The notes: a model not told the origin generated them from the letters alone. A stretch of DNA of 64,000 bases from Emmonsiellopsis sp. PD_33 (GCA_032988165.1 JANTQF010000098.1:49060-113059), one strand, 5' to 3'; positions 38,525-50,711 are shown, counted from the stretch's first letter. Made by a program: numbers and translations.

Positions 38525-41087
38525 ATGGCCCCTATTCCAGTGACCGGCGTTAAGACTGGGAATGGACCTAATGGTGAAATCCCTCTTCGCCTGGAGATCC
38601 ATGACTTGGCGCGTAATGTCGACCAATGGGGGCTTTACGTTCTTGCGTTAAGGATCTTCTACGACAAACCAGCAGATGATCCAAAGTCGTATTTCCAGAT
38701 CTCAGGTAAATTGTGGAAGCAGGGCCGAATCCTGATCTACAAACGCTGACATTGAGTGCAGGTGTCCATGGCATGCCATACTTGCCTTGGAACGGAGAAG
38801 AAGTCCCGAGGAACGGACCCAAACCAACCGGATACTGTACCCACAGTACTGTCCTCTTCCCCAGCTGGCATCGTCCATATGTTGCCCTCTACGAAGTTTG
38901 TTCCCTTTTTATTACCCCTTTATTGCTGAGTCCAGACTGATAATGTTATAGCAATGTATTCACGAAATCATCACTACCGAAATTGTCCCAAAAATCCCAG
39001 AATCTGACCGAGCCAGGTATGAGAAGGCTGCTGAGACCTTTAGGATCCCATATTGGGACTGGGCAACACGCCCTTCCACCTCAGAGCAGGAGATCATAAA
39101 CAAATGGCTTCCTCCAACATGCCAGGAAAAGGAAGTTCCCAACTTGATCCCCGGATTCCCCCAGGTTATTGAAAACCCCCTATATCAGTATGTCTTGAAA
39201 GGGGATGGGAAGAGAGTAACATGGGGAGACTATGGAGTTGGTACCCTTCCGGGCGATAACAACGAACAGATCGAGGTATGTCTAGCATAAGCTTCTTCTC
39301 GGGCGTACACTCACTATAATTAGTACGGAAATTGCGTCGGGCTCAGCAGGTGCCCGGAACAAAAGTATTATCTCGACGAGGGTAATCCCGCGGATCCGCA
39401 GTTCAACGCAGCCGTTTACAAGGAAAAGTGGCGCGAGGGGGAGATTAACAGTCTCAAAGTTCACAAAAACTTCACCGACGAACTCGGCTGGTATAACCCT
39501 CAGACCCCTGTTAACATCCTGAAAAAGGAATATGATGCGGCGGAGAATATCTATCGCCTGTTCAATTATTCCGAGTCTTACGCCGACTTTGCCACCACTG
39601 GCGTGTTGCCCAAGACGGACGCTGATTTGAAAACCAAGCACTGGTATCAGAGCTTAGAGGCTCTTCATAACAACGTACATTTGTTTGTCGGGGGTGGTAA
39701 TAACGGGCATATGACCCAAGTCCCCGTCGCTTCGTTCGATCCCTTTTTCTGGCTTCACCACGCGTGAGTTATACTGTCTCCCTTTAATAGTCCAATTCCA
39801 CGTTAACCTAACGTAAAATAGAAACGTCGAACGATTCTATTCGATGTGGCAATTTATCCACGAGGATAAATGGTTTGAAGACAGGAAGGAGATACTCCGA
39901 GATGCCGTTGGAAACGCGCTCAACGGTCAAGGCGAACCTGTTAAAGAGGGCGAGGAACCTGTGTCAATTGTTGTTGGACCCAGCACTCCACTCGCACCCT
40001 TCCGCAACCCCGAGGGCAAAATATACGACTCGAACGACGTTCGTAAGAACACGTTCTTCAATTACACGTACCCAGAACTCCAAACTTGGAAATTCCCCGA
40101 TAGACAGGCCCACCTCGGCGACATCTGCAAACAAATCAACGAGAAATACGGCTCACAACGAAGGGGCGCCCTCGAAAACCGCTCTTCTGCTGAAACCCTT
40201 GATGTCGTCATTAATGTGACGTACTACAAGTAGGCTTATCTCTTTTTGCAACACTCTCTCTGTCAGGCACTAATACGCCACATAGATTCCTTTTCTCGGG
40301 GATGCCATTCACGGTGAAAATGCACCTCCAACACGGCGAGGTGAAGGATCCTAAGCTCGATTATATTGGCTGCGCCTACAATTTTAGTGCTCCTTCAACT
40401 TTGGGTGGAAAGGAAGTCTGTTCCAACTGCACAGTCCTGGAAATGAACGGAGCCAAGTGTTCGGCACAGCTGGCTATCAGCCACATGTTGAAATTCTTCC
40501 CTCTTTACAAGGGGGACGAAAACATCAATATCCAGGACCCAGACCAGGTTGAAAAATTCATAAAGAAACGTCTATATGTGCAGATTCTCTCGGTAAATAT
40601 TCTTTCCTCTTTTCCTTCCCCCCCCCCCGCCCCTGAATGCTAAGCTAACTCGCACCATCAGGCCTCTGGCCGGGAAATCATCCCGGACAACAAGAAGCAG
40701 ACGATCACCGTGGAGGTCGCCCATAGCAAGGTCCGATACACGAACGACGACACTAAACTCACCACGTTTGGGGCGTTCGAAAATTTCCTTTCCCTCGCAG
40801 GCGACATTGCCGAACTCCTCGTCGCTGGCCCCGGTGCTCTGGTCCTAGGGGCAACTGGGATTGTGCGAGGAATACTGAATAACGACGGAGACGTAAACTT
40901 GGTCGACGGCGGGGTTAAGAAGTTGACAGAAGTCTCTGGTATCACCAACGATGGCGCAAGGAGCCTTCTAGGTGTTGCGGGAGCGGTTACTGGAGGGGTT
41001 ACTGATCTTGCAACCAACATCCTTGGTGGTGGTGACCGTGGGAAGGACCGGAAGGGAGGCGGTGGACTCGGGTTTGGGTTGTTTTAA
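38525..41087 (+). CDS. Tyrosinase (type-3 copper monooxygenase)
   Basis: Seven exons (38525-38705, 38762-38895, 38952-39275, 39324-39763, 39822-40229, 40286-40592, 40662-41087) join in frame to 739 aa. The enzyme oxidises monophenols and diphenols to quinones. Copper A ligands are visible at His63 (GVHGMPYLPW), His88 and His97 (FPSWHRPY). Cys86 in YCTHS is the residue expected to form the thioether with His88. Copper B shows His328 and His332 (ALHNNVHLF) and the His358-His359 pair (FDPFFWLHHANVERF). A C-terminal domain with EVCSNCTVLE follows, as in fungal proenzymes whose C-terminus shields the site. The last 100 residues are Gly/Ala/Val-rich. No signal peptide is seen, so it should be intracellular. 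An upstream in-frame ATG (38483) is less likely. Confidence 0.94.
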
Positions 41088-41713
41088 ACCCGAGGTAGGT
41101 GAATGGGTGGTGGGTAGTTGTGGCTATGGTGCGGGAAGGGATTAACGTAACGGCCTTGAACCTGTTCATGAATCCATTTTCGGCGTTCCTTAACTAACTA
41201 CGTCTAGAGAGATCTACATAGTTCTCTCTTCGATTCCTTCCTTAAATAAATTGTGGTCTTTCCTTGACCTTCCGGTTTTTCCATTTCACTCTAACTATTA
41301 ACGTTGAGTGGATTATGCACGTTGACAATTTACGACGCAGGAGAAATTGACAAATAATTTGTATTCCTATATGAATTCGGAATTTGAAATCTACCCCTTA
41401 TGTCGTAAAATGACCTAGATTGGCTTTATCTACACGATGCGAAGCTGGGTTAGTTACCCCTGATTATACCCATCCAGCTATACGTAAGGAGATAATATTT
41501 CTATATAGAGATAGTGAAAAATAGGTATATATAGATACCAGAAACGGTCAATGCCAACTTGGATCTATTTTTACATCTCCAGTCATCTGTTTGCTTCCAC
41601 GCACACAAGTACGGGTATATATGACAAACATAGTCCTCCTTCGCGAGGCTAATAATCGCAATCGCCCTAATCGAAAACTTGAAACAGGAAATATGTACAG
41701 TATAGCGAGTTAA
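41088..41713. other. Intergenic between convergent genes
   Basis: An AT-rich spacer holding the 3' UTRs of the tyrosinase (plus) and the MFS transporter (minus, ending at 41714). No gene seen. Confidence 0.5.
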
Positions 41714-44700
41714 CTAGCCGGTATTGGCATACCGACTTCCCTTCCTTATCCGTTTACCGTAACGGAAAAATATATACCTAAAGGATAATTAAAGGTTAGC
41801 CGAATATAATAACCAACTTATCTCCTCAAACACCAATGCGGATATTGATCACATTTCCCCACAGGAAAGGAAAATGGAGAGGTTAGGAAGGCAGCTACGG
41901 CGCGCCGCCGGCAATTGAACAATCCCATTGGCGGGCAACACAGGCGCAATTCAGATACGAGGCAAACTCCCGGGGCTGTGGGAATTGGAAATATGCAGAG
42001 GAAACAGAAGGGTCCTAGCGTCTGCAGATGCAGATGCAAGTAGCAGGACGTGTTGGTGGCAGAGGAATATGAACGAAGAACATACGAAATAAGCAGCAGG
42101 GCAAGCTCGTGAAACAGTGGGATAAGGTAGGACATGAGAAAAAAATGAGGGCTGCTGCTGTGGCGGGGTGAACCGTGCCCACGCCAGATGGGTGACGATG
42201 CGGTGAACGGCATGTATGACGAGATGGAAAAGGAAAATGGGCAATAAACAGATAGGAACCACGTGGCTGATGGTATTTTGTACTCACGGGAATGGAGCCA
42301 TTACAACAGTGAGAAAGGCGAGTAACGTAGATGCCCAGTTGAAACCGAGCCGGTTATACACTGCATGACAGAGTTGTTAGTATAAGCAGCCTTGTGTAGG
42401 ACGGTTACCATGGATTGGTGGTGGGTGGCGAGAGGGAGTTTCTGTGTCTCCCCATGGAAGGAAAAGGAGCAACAGAAAAAAAGAAATAACTAATCAAGGT
42501 GTATTCTGTGTAGAATGCATGAAACTGTCATCGTAAAATATCATCGACGGGTAAGACACGCCACGTGGAGAGCGGAGAATTAATCCTCCCAAGTTACCAG
42601 CAGCGGGGTTGGGTAGTACGGGAACGAAGTGGGAGGACAAGGAGTTTTAGATTTGCCTCGAAATTGGCATCAGTGTATGGGCTAAAGAGAAAATGTCAAC
42701 TCACTTTGGATCCCAAATAAAGGGAAAGCCGCCCCAAAACTACACCGCAGGAAGCAGTTCGCCGCCAACGCGCTGGCAGCGTATAATGGATATGCGTCAA
42801 CCAAAAACGTAAAGACACCGGAGAAGACAAGTATAGTTCTAAAACAGTGTGGGATGTGTTAGCAGGCCATAATCGAGCACAATCGAGAGCATGAATATTG
42901 TAGGGCTATGAATTTTAGTCGCATAGTTGAAGGTTCAACAAGCATCCCATTAAAAGGGGCCAAAAGAGGAACTCCAAACTCACCCAGCACCAAAGAGCAC
43001 AGTCCCGATTATCGGACCAATCCAATGTACGTGTTTAAATGACGTCCAAGCGAAGATGAACAAACCAATAGTTACCAAAGGCGCACCGGCAATAGCTGGA
43101 CAGAATATAGAGATTAGCAACGGGACAGATACATGGAATCAGTTTCACCGATTTGAATAGATCTCTCTGCTCACCTGGGGGCAACCTCCACTCAGGCTCA
43201 AACTCTCCGACTCGACCAACCTTCTCCTCCCGTTTGCGGGTCAATCGAGCATAATTTTTCCGCCATAGGGGGTCACTCGCTATCGCGAGCATCATACCAA
43301 CAAAAAGACCCATAAAGCTCAACCCAATTTCGGAAAGACTAAAGCTGTAAAGAGTGGAAAATACCAGCCCGAAGGCCCCAAAAAACAGATAAAGAATCCC
43401 TAATAGAATGGCAGAGAAAATGCAGAGATTCAAGCACATAGGCTCGAATATCAGAAGCAACATAGGTCTGTATATCGAACGTAAGATTGTTTGCGCAATG
43501 GATCGGTCCGTGATTTCGAGGGCCGCTCTCCAGCGTTCATTCCCAGTTTCCTGCCTAAGTCTAACAGCTTTACGTCGGTGCAAACTTTTCCGGTATTAGT
43601 GATATGATTTAGCATATGGTAACGGATAACCAACTTACACAGGATGGTACGTCTCAGGGACGAATAGGAAGATGGCAACCAGGGTGGCACCAGCCCATAT
43701 CAGTAGTATATAAAATGCCCATCGCCTAGTAGAAAATGTTAGACATTTAACTATAAAAGGTGAAGTAGGAATATTCCTACCATGAAGTATTGTCACATAT
43801 AAATCCACCAAGGCTATAAGAACGTCGTTAGCGAATACTTGAAACGAGATAACACGAGATACTCTCAGAAAGATACTTACAGAGGACCAAGTTCTGGTCC
43901 AATGAATGGGCTTGCGGCATAGATCATCATTGGCGCCCCCAGCTCATGCCTAGCAAACATATCCCCAACAGTGCCTCCCGCCACACTCAGGAACGCGCTC
44001 CCCGCAATCCCCGAGAAGAGCCTTCCGATAAGCATGGTCTGAATGTTCTGGGCGACGGCACATGGTATAAGCCAAATTAGAAAAAAGGTAAACGAGTAAA
44101 GGTATATTATCCTCCGTCCATAAAACTAAAAGCATCGAAGGTATCAGACTGGTGGTTCCCGAAAACTAATTTGTTATTAGAAACACTAACCTCGGATAAA
44201 GGCCCCAGGACCAGTGGTCCAAGAGCTATCAACATAACTCAGAATTAGCAACTATCTAGGTAAGAACAGTGCAAACCACGGGCTTACTCACCAAGTCCCA
44301 GAATAAAAAAGGAGAGGCCCAAAGTAGCAACAATCCGTGAGCAGTCGAATTCTCTCATTATTTGGTCATATGTCATGGTGTATAGCGACGAGGCGCAGGT
44401 TCTAAACACAGATTACAAGTCAATCAGCCTCCGAATTGCAATGAATGGAAGGTAGGAGGGCTTCATGGAAGGAGCAAGGCACATACACACAGACCGAGCC
44501 TATCGCCAACACAAACACGGCAAGCCATTTTCTTCCCGCACTCATATTGCGCGGATTACCAGGATCGTCGGGCCCCTCCCATCTCACAATGTATTCCATT
44601 TCTGGTCCCGAAGGGACCTCTTCAGCCTTAACCTCCTCCTCGGGTTCCCGAAGGACGTCATTGTCAACGGCATGGTGAGAGAAACCGTCGGAAATGGAGA

Positions 44701-44908
44701 ACGCTCGATCTGAAGACTTGGTGGTTGATTCCCTCTCCAGCGAGCTCAGTGATTGGGTATCATCGCGAGTTTTGGCGGTCCGAATTGGTTCAAACTGTGG
44801 CGTCTGGTCTCCATCCTGCTCTTGGCTTTGACCGTAGCGTGATCCTTCATGGCTCCTCTCACTGCTCTCGTCCGCCCTGTTGGACTGTTCTTCGGTTGAT
44901 CCCGACAT
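41714..44908 (-). CDS. MFS transporter, DHA1-type drug/polyamine family
   Basis: Eleven exons (44908-44487, 44401-44292, 44225-44191, 44125-43881, 43813-43781, 43725-43639, 43584-43175, 43095-42984, 42838-42705, 42360-42288, 41777-41714) join in frame to 574 aa. A long acidic Ser/Glu-rich cytosolic N-terminus precedes YIVRWEGPDDPGNPRNMS, the entry typical of this group. The loop motif PLSEFYGRR, a motif-C-like VGDMF block, a central loop (KRxx...RLTRKREEKVGRV) and 12 membrane segments follow. The end, YIFFRYGKRIRKGSRYANTG, is supplied by an exon lying 510 nt beyond the previous one. Two exons are only 33 and 35 nt. Family members export toxic compounds or polyamines with protons; the substrate is unknown. 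Confidence 0.9.
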
Positions 44909-45914
44909 TGAAGCGACACTCGATCAGAGTCAGGTTCTATGACAAACGAACGTCGGGGGTGTTTGCGGGAAGCAAAAGGCATGTCTTTCTGGGTCGATTG
45001 AAGCTTGATATGAAGCTCGAACTCGGCAAACGCGGGATTTCTCATGGAATTTTCGGTCGACGATTGGTCATCGAAGAGCGATTCATCACTCGAAATAGTG
45101 GAGCTCGGCGCGTTTTCCGTTCGTGAGCGGGAACATTAGCCAGTTAGTCACTAGCTCTTCAGCTGGAGTCAAGCTTCATGACGCAACCAGCAAGAGACGC
45201 AGCGGGCCATTGGATGGGCTTGCAAAGTCGGTGACAATAACCCTGTCTCAAATCCCTCGACAGCAATGGCGTAGACTGGAGACTTATTAATCGTTTCCCG
45301 GAATATGGATGCTTACTCAGGGCGGAGCCAAACTATGATCTCATTGAAAATAGATAACAATCTCGCCGTGATAGTGCTTGGACGTCCACAAAGAGCTGAG
45401 CGGACAAACGTGACGATTCTACCCTGCCGAGTGCCGACTGTCCCAGCTCCCGGATGCCCGCCCCGCCATCTGTCAGTTCGGGCCGAAGCCGACGCATCTG
45501 GAGTCTCCGGGTCGGCCACGAGGGAGCCGGGACCCCGACGGGGCCGAGAGAGCACGTGCCCCAACTTTAAATCAACGAGGAGACTGTGTGTAGTGAGTGT
45601 ACTGTTCTTTCTGTTGTATGATCTATTAGTAATTATAGGATCGATCAAGTCACCGCAGCCAAGTTGAATTGACAAATTCACACCTTCCAACCATGCGCCT
45701 AGAAACGCCGATTGTGAGCTTTTCTATTTATCATCACTTTTCTTATCCAGAAGGCGGTAACAGGAGATTGGTATGCGTCGTCCAACTCCCAGAGAACCTT
45801 TTCAACGAATGAGATTCCACCAAACCACAAAGCTATCCATATAAATACACGACAACTCATGATGCCAGACAATTCTTCGTCCTTGCCCTTCAAACACCCC
45901 TTCAAAAGCAAATG
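44909..45914. other. Promoter-side intergenic between MFS and Tudor-like gene
   Basis: It contains the upstream region of the minus-strand MFS gene and the 3' side of the 45915 gene. A GCACGTGC palindrome is at 45552-45559. The minus-strand open frames at 45313-45690 and 45699-45911 have no recognisable content. Confidence 0.45.
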
Positions 45915-46282
45915 TCAAATAAGCCCCAGAATATTCGACTCTTTGATTGACGCCCGCTTGCCCGTGTTTGCATTCTCAACCTAGCAACGGATAGATAGTA
46001 GATATCACAGTCAGCTATCACACTTACATCCCCTCGGTATATACGCCAACAAAAATTTCAACCAACCTGATACCGCGGTTCTTGTGCGGCTTCACCGGGG
46101 CTAGTGATTATATCTCTGACGGTGCCTTTGCTCTCTGGCGTCTTCGAGTTTGGGCCTAAAGCAGGTGTCATGTTAGAGGTATCTGATTTTATATCTATAA
46201 AATATGGCCAGCGGAATTCGCGGGTTCACGTACCGCCTACCGGCTTATAACGAACCGATTGTCCGACGTTATATTGTGGCAT
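45915..46282 (-). CDS. Small Tudor-like DUF2945 (HVA-type) protein
   Basis: Three short exons (46282-46234, 46155-46067, 45980-45915) join in frame to 67 aa, too small to appear as one open frame. It starts MPQYNVGQSVRYKPVGGPNS, then SKGTVRDIITSPGE and ends ENANTGKRASIKESNILGLI. The pattern 'vGd.VrykPvGG...s.G.V..I.......Y.v.n..tgK.a.ikE.nI' is that of the DUF2945/HVA Tudor-like family, common in fungi and bacteria and functionally obscure. All splice ends are GT-AG; the introns are 78 and 86 nt. The family call is from memory of the profile, supported by end-to-end agreement. Confidence 0.8.
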
Positions 46283-47140
46283 TGTTGCTTCGTGGGGTTG
46301 GGGGCGGGCTGGGAAAAGCGAAATTTTTCAGTCGATTTTTCCAAAAAATTAGATGTCTTTTTCTTGGAGAGATCTTAACAGATAACCTCGATTTATACCT
46401 TCTAAAAAGTGAGTTAGTTATGGTGTCATAGACGTAGTAAACTACGTGGACAACTAACTCTCCTCTAAGTTCAGCTTCTGATTCATAGACCAGGTCTGAA
46501 TTTTAGGAACACCCATGGATCATTCAAATCGCCAACTAATTAACCCCTTCTACCCGGATACGCCGCAAATGGCTACATCCGCCTCTACCTTCCGGGTCTG
46601 CCCGGCATTGAAAGTCGGGCAATATGATACTTCATCCAAAATTGTCAATTCACGACAGAATAATCGCATATTACCTCATTGGTCAATGGATTTTGGATTT
46701 AGAAATATGCTGGTTTCCGTCAACCTTCGCCGGCGCCTACCCAGCCTCCTTTGCTGGCAACTGATACTTCCCAGGAGAAGGAATCATACTGCTATTGCTG
46801 CCAAAAAAAAAAAAAACCAGCAGACAGCCAGATGAAATGCCATGATTTCCAGCGCGCCCAATCAGTTGATAAGTGTCACCGCTCGAATAGGGGGTAAGGG
46901 GTGGTCAAATAGACCAACAGACCAAAATGACGGTCAGACTGGAGGCCTGAGAGTCCCCAGGTTCATTAACTTGTGCAAAAAAATCACAGCTCGCCGAAAT
47001 TGCCTCAATGTAAAATCTCGTGATAGTCGGTCAATAAATTATCAAATTAACGTCCTCCTCCCTTTTTTTGCCCCCTTTTTTACCCCTTTTTCGCCCCCTT
47101 CTTCAACCCCCTACAATACAACAGCGTATATCATCAAACC
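46283..47140. other. Intergenic
   Basis: Upstream of the Tudor-like gene and downstream of the 47141 gene. The short plus-strand frames at 46515-46835 and 46842-47162 end in homopolymers and show no domain. A poly-A run is at about 46803-46816. Confidence 0.45.
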
Positions 47141-47662
47141 TCACGACAAAAATCTGCCGTGAAGAAACGCCTCCGTTAATCTAGCACACAAATTGGTTCA
47201 GAACCCAGCAACCAAACATTAAGAAAGAAAAGAAAAACCTTCCAACAACCGACTCCCCTCTCGTACAGGGACGGGAAATATAACTCACTTTCCAAAAAAA
47301 CCCCTCATCTCACTCTCCCCACCAGGCTTCCTCATCGTGAAGCTCCGATCCTCCCCCGTCTCCGTCCTAGTCGGCGGGCGCCGGTGGCGACGAGAACCGC
47401 CCCGCCGCCTAACGCGTTCATGCGCAACCTCCTCCCTCCTCTCGCTCGCCAGGCCAGAAAATAACCCGGGGTGTTGCCGGCCCCAGTGGCCGTGCTGCGA
47501 GCTATCGGCGCTGGGAGAGGCGCTGAGCGCTTCTTCGAGGTTGGCGCCCGTGGTGCCGCGGGTTGAGGCGGAGAGGACGGAGGCTGTTGTTGATGTTGAC
47601 TCGGTGGAGTCTGTGGAGGAGGCGGAGGAGGTGGAGGAGAGGCGCATGCGGTGGGAGGCCAT
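47141..47662 (-). CDS. Small Ser/Thr-rich hypothetical protein
   Basis: Two exons (47662-47289 and 47180-47141) join in frame to 137 aa across a 108-nt gtgagt...ctag intron. The N-terminus is Ser/Thr/Ala-rich (MASHRMRLSSTSSASSTDST). The middle is Arg/His-rich (HPGLFSGLASERREEVAHER) and basic, and the tail is GEDRSFTMRKPGGESEMRGF, followed by the exon-2 peptide LTEAFLHGRFLS. The middle and tail look conserved in character (balanced, non-repetitive), but I do not recognise a family. If splicing does not occur, the protein stops one codon after FFGK. No signal peptide or membrane segment is present. Confidence 0.6.
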
Positions 47663-49193
47663 CTTGTTTTGTTTGTGGGGTGCTTGGGTAGGATGGATAG
47701 GTAGGGCGCTGTGTGGCGAGTTGGTGGTTTGTGTTAGCTTTTATTGATATAGATACCGAGGTGGATGAATTTATATAGATATAGATAAAGAAACGAAGGA
47801 TAAAGTATACCTTCAGCCCATCAATATATAACCTTGGAAATCACCACTTCGATGATGAAGATTGTTCAACGGAATAAAATGCAATTTCCTACCACGTAGA
47901 AGATTAAAGGAAGTTAAAGGTCTGCGCTCATATTTATACCTCCCCAAAACCCCCGGTCCTTGCAACTCCCCTCCTCCATGACATGTAGTGAAAATAAACT
48001 CCATCTGACATCACTCTTACACCAGCAAGTCGAAACTCTTTTCCACTTCGTCCAATAGGGTTGGCCCTTCGCCACCAAGTCTAAACCTTGTCAAAGTTGG
48101 CCAATCCAAGTCCTTACTGCAGAACCTCTCCTAATTAACATAGAACTAAAACGATAAACTTCCATCGATCATGATGGATTGGGATTGAGTAGTGAGGGGG
48201 GTGGTTTAGCGTAAAAGCTTCCATTTACCTTTCCGCGAGGGGGGGGCTAGAATATGTTGCTTAAATACTTCTGAGTTTTGAAAGGGATAGGTTCGTTGGC
48301 ATCGATCCATTCTATCTACTCTATTTTATAGAGTAAAACCGTAAAAAATGAAAGAATACTAGTAACTAGTATGGATGTTTCCCCCTTCTTGTTCATAATA
48401 CCTACTGAACATATTATTACATTGTATATACATACTTTATATACAGACACCTAGTTCCCCTCCCTGCCATCCAGGCCTTCCTTGTTATTAACTACTAGTA
48501 ACCAAAAGAAATCTTGCAAGGCATACAGAGTATGATTCCACTATTTAGGAAGTTATCAGGAACGAACTCTAAGCTGATGACATAGAGAAGAAGGTAGGAG
48601 GGAATGTTAGAGTCTGATTGAACAAAAACAAAAGTATGTTATGAAATATCGAACTAGGCCAGTGGTCCCAAAATCATGTATGTATGTACGGCCTAACGGC
48701 TGAGATATATCCTGATTGGTTTAACAATCCCTAGGTATGTATGTATGTGCAGTGGGGGAATACTATGAGGGAAGATATAACATCTATGTATGTATGGTAT
48801 GTTACAAATTGGGTTCAATCTCCTTGACGACGATTTCTTTCTTTTTTCAAAGCGTTGCGAAATATACAGATATAACCTCCCTCTCTCTCTCTCTCTATAC
48901 TATATATTTGATCATTAGCTATGATACATGTCCAGAGTAAAAGCGCCAACTACTAGCAAACCGGAGAACGCCACAACCTAGTAAAAGTAAGGGGGAAACG
49001 ACCAACCGCCCTCAGAAAGCCGCTTAGATCCATACACGCTTGCTTGCTTGGTTAACTATCCCTATCCCTAATAATCAAACCCACTCACTCTTACAAACAC
49101 TAGAACAGCTGACCCACTAATATATAGCTTAAATACATTACACACGCACCCAAACCCAGTCTTACCCCATCCCAGATCTAGCCACCCCCTTAC
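47663..49193. other. Intergenic, AT-rich
   Basis: No supported gene. It has short GTATGTATG runs and a CT dinucleotide repeat near 48881-48896. Confidence 0.5.
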
Positions 49194-50711
49194 CTACTTC
49201 CCCCGCCTCGACGCGGCTCGCGCCGGAATCATAATCTGATTAACCGTCATATCATACGGGACAGAAAGTTCCTTCCTTGGCGAGCTAGTGTCCAGCTCAA
49301 TGACGACGTCACGCCTCAGCTGGCCGTTTTGTCTGGGATGGGGATTGGAATTGGAATCGGAATGGAAAAGGGAGGGCCTGTTGTTATTATTATCATTATT
49401 ATTACCGATGTCGTCTTCCTGGCCGTTGTTTGTTGTGGTGGTGGTAGTAGTAGTGGGCTCGTTGTTTCTGATATTTGTAGATTTGCTGGTGCTCCTGATC
49501 ACGCCGCCGTTGGTGGTGGTGGTAGTGTTTATGCTCCTGACGCTGTAGTTGCTTGCGCTGCTGGGTTTTCGTCTCAGGCTGCTTTTAAGGCGAGGGGCGG
49601 CGGTGGTGGTGTCTTTGTTGATGGTGCCTTTGGGGCCTTCTTCGTCGTTACCCCTGGCGGTGGTATTGTCGCCGTTACTTGTGCTATTTTTCCTGCTGGT
49701 GTTATATTTCCCGTTGTCCGTGTAAACTATGCCGCTACTGCTTCTGTTCTTAAGGATAGAATTATTTCCGTTTCTCCTGGTAGTCTCGGTGGTGATGGTG
49801 GTAGTGACGGTAGGGGGTTCGAGTTTCCTGGCTTCGCCATCCGTCCAGGGATTACTTTTGATACTCGAGATGCTTCCGCCGGTGCCGACTCGCTGTCTGC
49901 CATCGGAAGTAGTACTGTTTTTAAAACCAGCATCGCGTCTTGCGGTGATGTTTTCATTCGGGGTTGCATTGCTTGCCCTGTCGTCGCGAAGGGTGGTATT
50001 GCTATTCTTGTTCTTGAGAATGCCATTAGTAGTATTGATCTCTTTCCTTTTAATCTTTCGATCAGTGATAGTTCTCGTGCTCCCCTTGCTCCTATGGCCT
50101 CTGGTATCATCGTCATAATCACCCTTGTAGTCAACGCTTTTGTCTATTCTGCCGTTGGCGCCGCTCATACTCCTCCTGCTATCGCCGTCGACTCTGGATC
50201 CGCTCACCATTTCCCTTCCCCTTTCCATCTCCCTTCGTCTCCTCCTTTGCCTCTCAATATCTCTTTCAAGTCCCCGAGCCCGTTCCCTCCTCTTCTCCCT
50301 TTCTCTCTCCCTCTCCCTTTCGATCCCTCTCATCCTCTGTCTCCTCTCCTGGCCCCTCTCCTTATCACGTCGCATCTCATTCTGGATATCGCTGTCGCTG
50401 TATGCATTGCTCAAATCCGGACTTTGGAACCTGACTTTATTAACACTGGTATTGCTACCCTCGATCTTCTTTTCGGTGTTCATGTTTCGTTTTGCTCCGC
50501 TTCTGCTCCTACTCCTACTCCGGCTATTACTCCGACTAGTATGACCAGTTCGACTCTTTCCGCGATGGCCCCTGGCTTCCCTCTTTCTCTTCTGCGCAGT
50601 GGCACTGCCATTCTCACCACTACTACTCTCCTCATTGTCACTTTCATTGGCGCTTTCGCTATCACTTAGACTTTTGTTTTTGCTTGCACTCTGGCTATGC
50701 TTATCCTTCAT
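49194..50711 (-). CDS. Low-complexity Arg/Ser- and Asn/Thr-rich protein
   Basis: One uninterrupted frame gives about 505 aa from MKDKHSQSASKNKSLSDSES (a further upstream ATG at 50777 is less likely). Regions in order are an acidic Ser/Glu segment; an RS-rich block (SRSNSRSRSRSRSGAKR); a 70-residue Arg/Glu block with strong coiled-coil or single-alpha-helix character (about 50.2-50.4 kb); basic Thr/Asn-rich repeats with several ILKN and RKxSS stretches; and Thr8/Asn tracts. The last 45 residues (RDVVIELDTSSPRKELSVPY, then MTVNQIMIPARAASRRGK) look more ordinary and may be the conserved part. It resembles nuclear RNA-processing or chromatin proteins in composition only. No domain is assignable. 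Confidence 0.65.
   Translation of the reverse strand: MKDKHSQSASKNKSLSDSESANESDNEESSSGENGSATAQKRKREARGHRGKSRTGHTSRSNSRSRSRSRSGAKRNMNTEKKIEGSNTSVNKVRFQSPDLSNAYSDSDIQNEMRRDKERGQERRQRMRGIEREREREREKRRERARGLERDIERQRRRRREMERGREMVSGSRVDGDSRRSMSGANGRIDKSVDYKGDYDDDTRGHRSKGSTRTITDRKIKRKEINTTNGILKNKNSNTTLRDDRASNATPNENITARRDAGFKNSTTSDGRQRVGTGGSISSIKSNPWTDGEARKLEPPTVTTTITTETTRRNGNNSILKNRSSSGIVYTDNGKYNTSRKNSTSNGDNTTARGNDEEGPKGTINKDTTTAAPRLKSSLRRKPSSASNYSVRSINTTTTTNGGVIRSTSKSTNIRNNEPTTTTTTTTNNGQEDDIGNNNDNNNNRPSLFHSDSNSNPHPRQNGQLRRDVVIELDTSSPRKELSVPYDMTVNQIMIPARAASRRGK

Noticed and set aside
41818..42287. Minus-strand frames of 90-131 codons
   Set aside because: They lie inside the last intron of the DHA1-type transporter.
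49329..50669. 446-codon open frame on the plus strand
   Set aside because: It is the antisense of the low-complexity minus-strand gene. Its hydrophobic Ile/Val/Ser content follows from the complement of Arg/Asn/Thr-rich codons.
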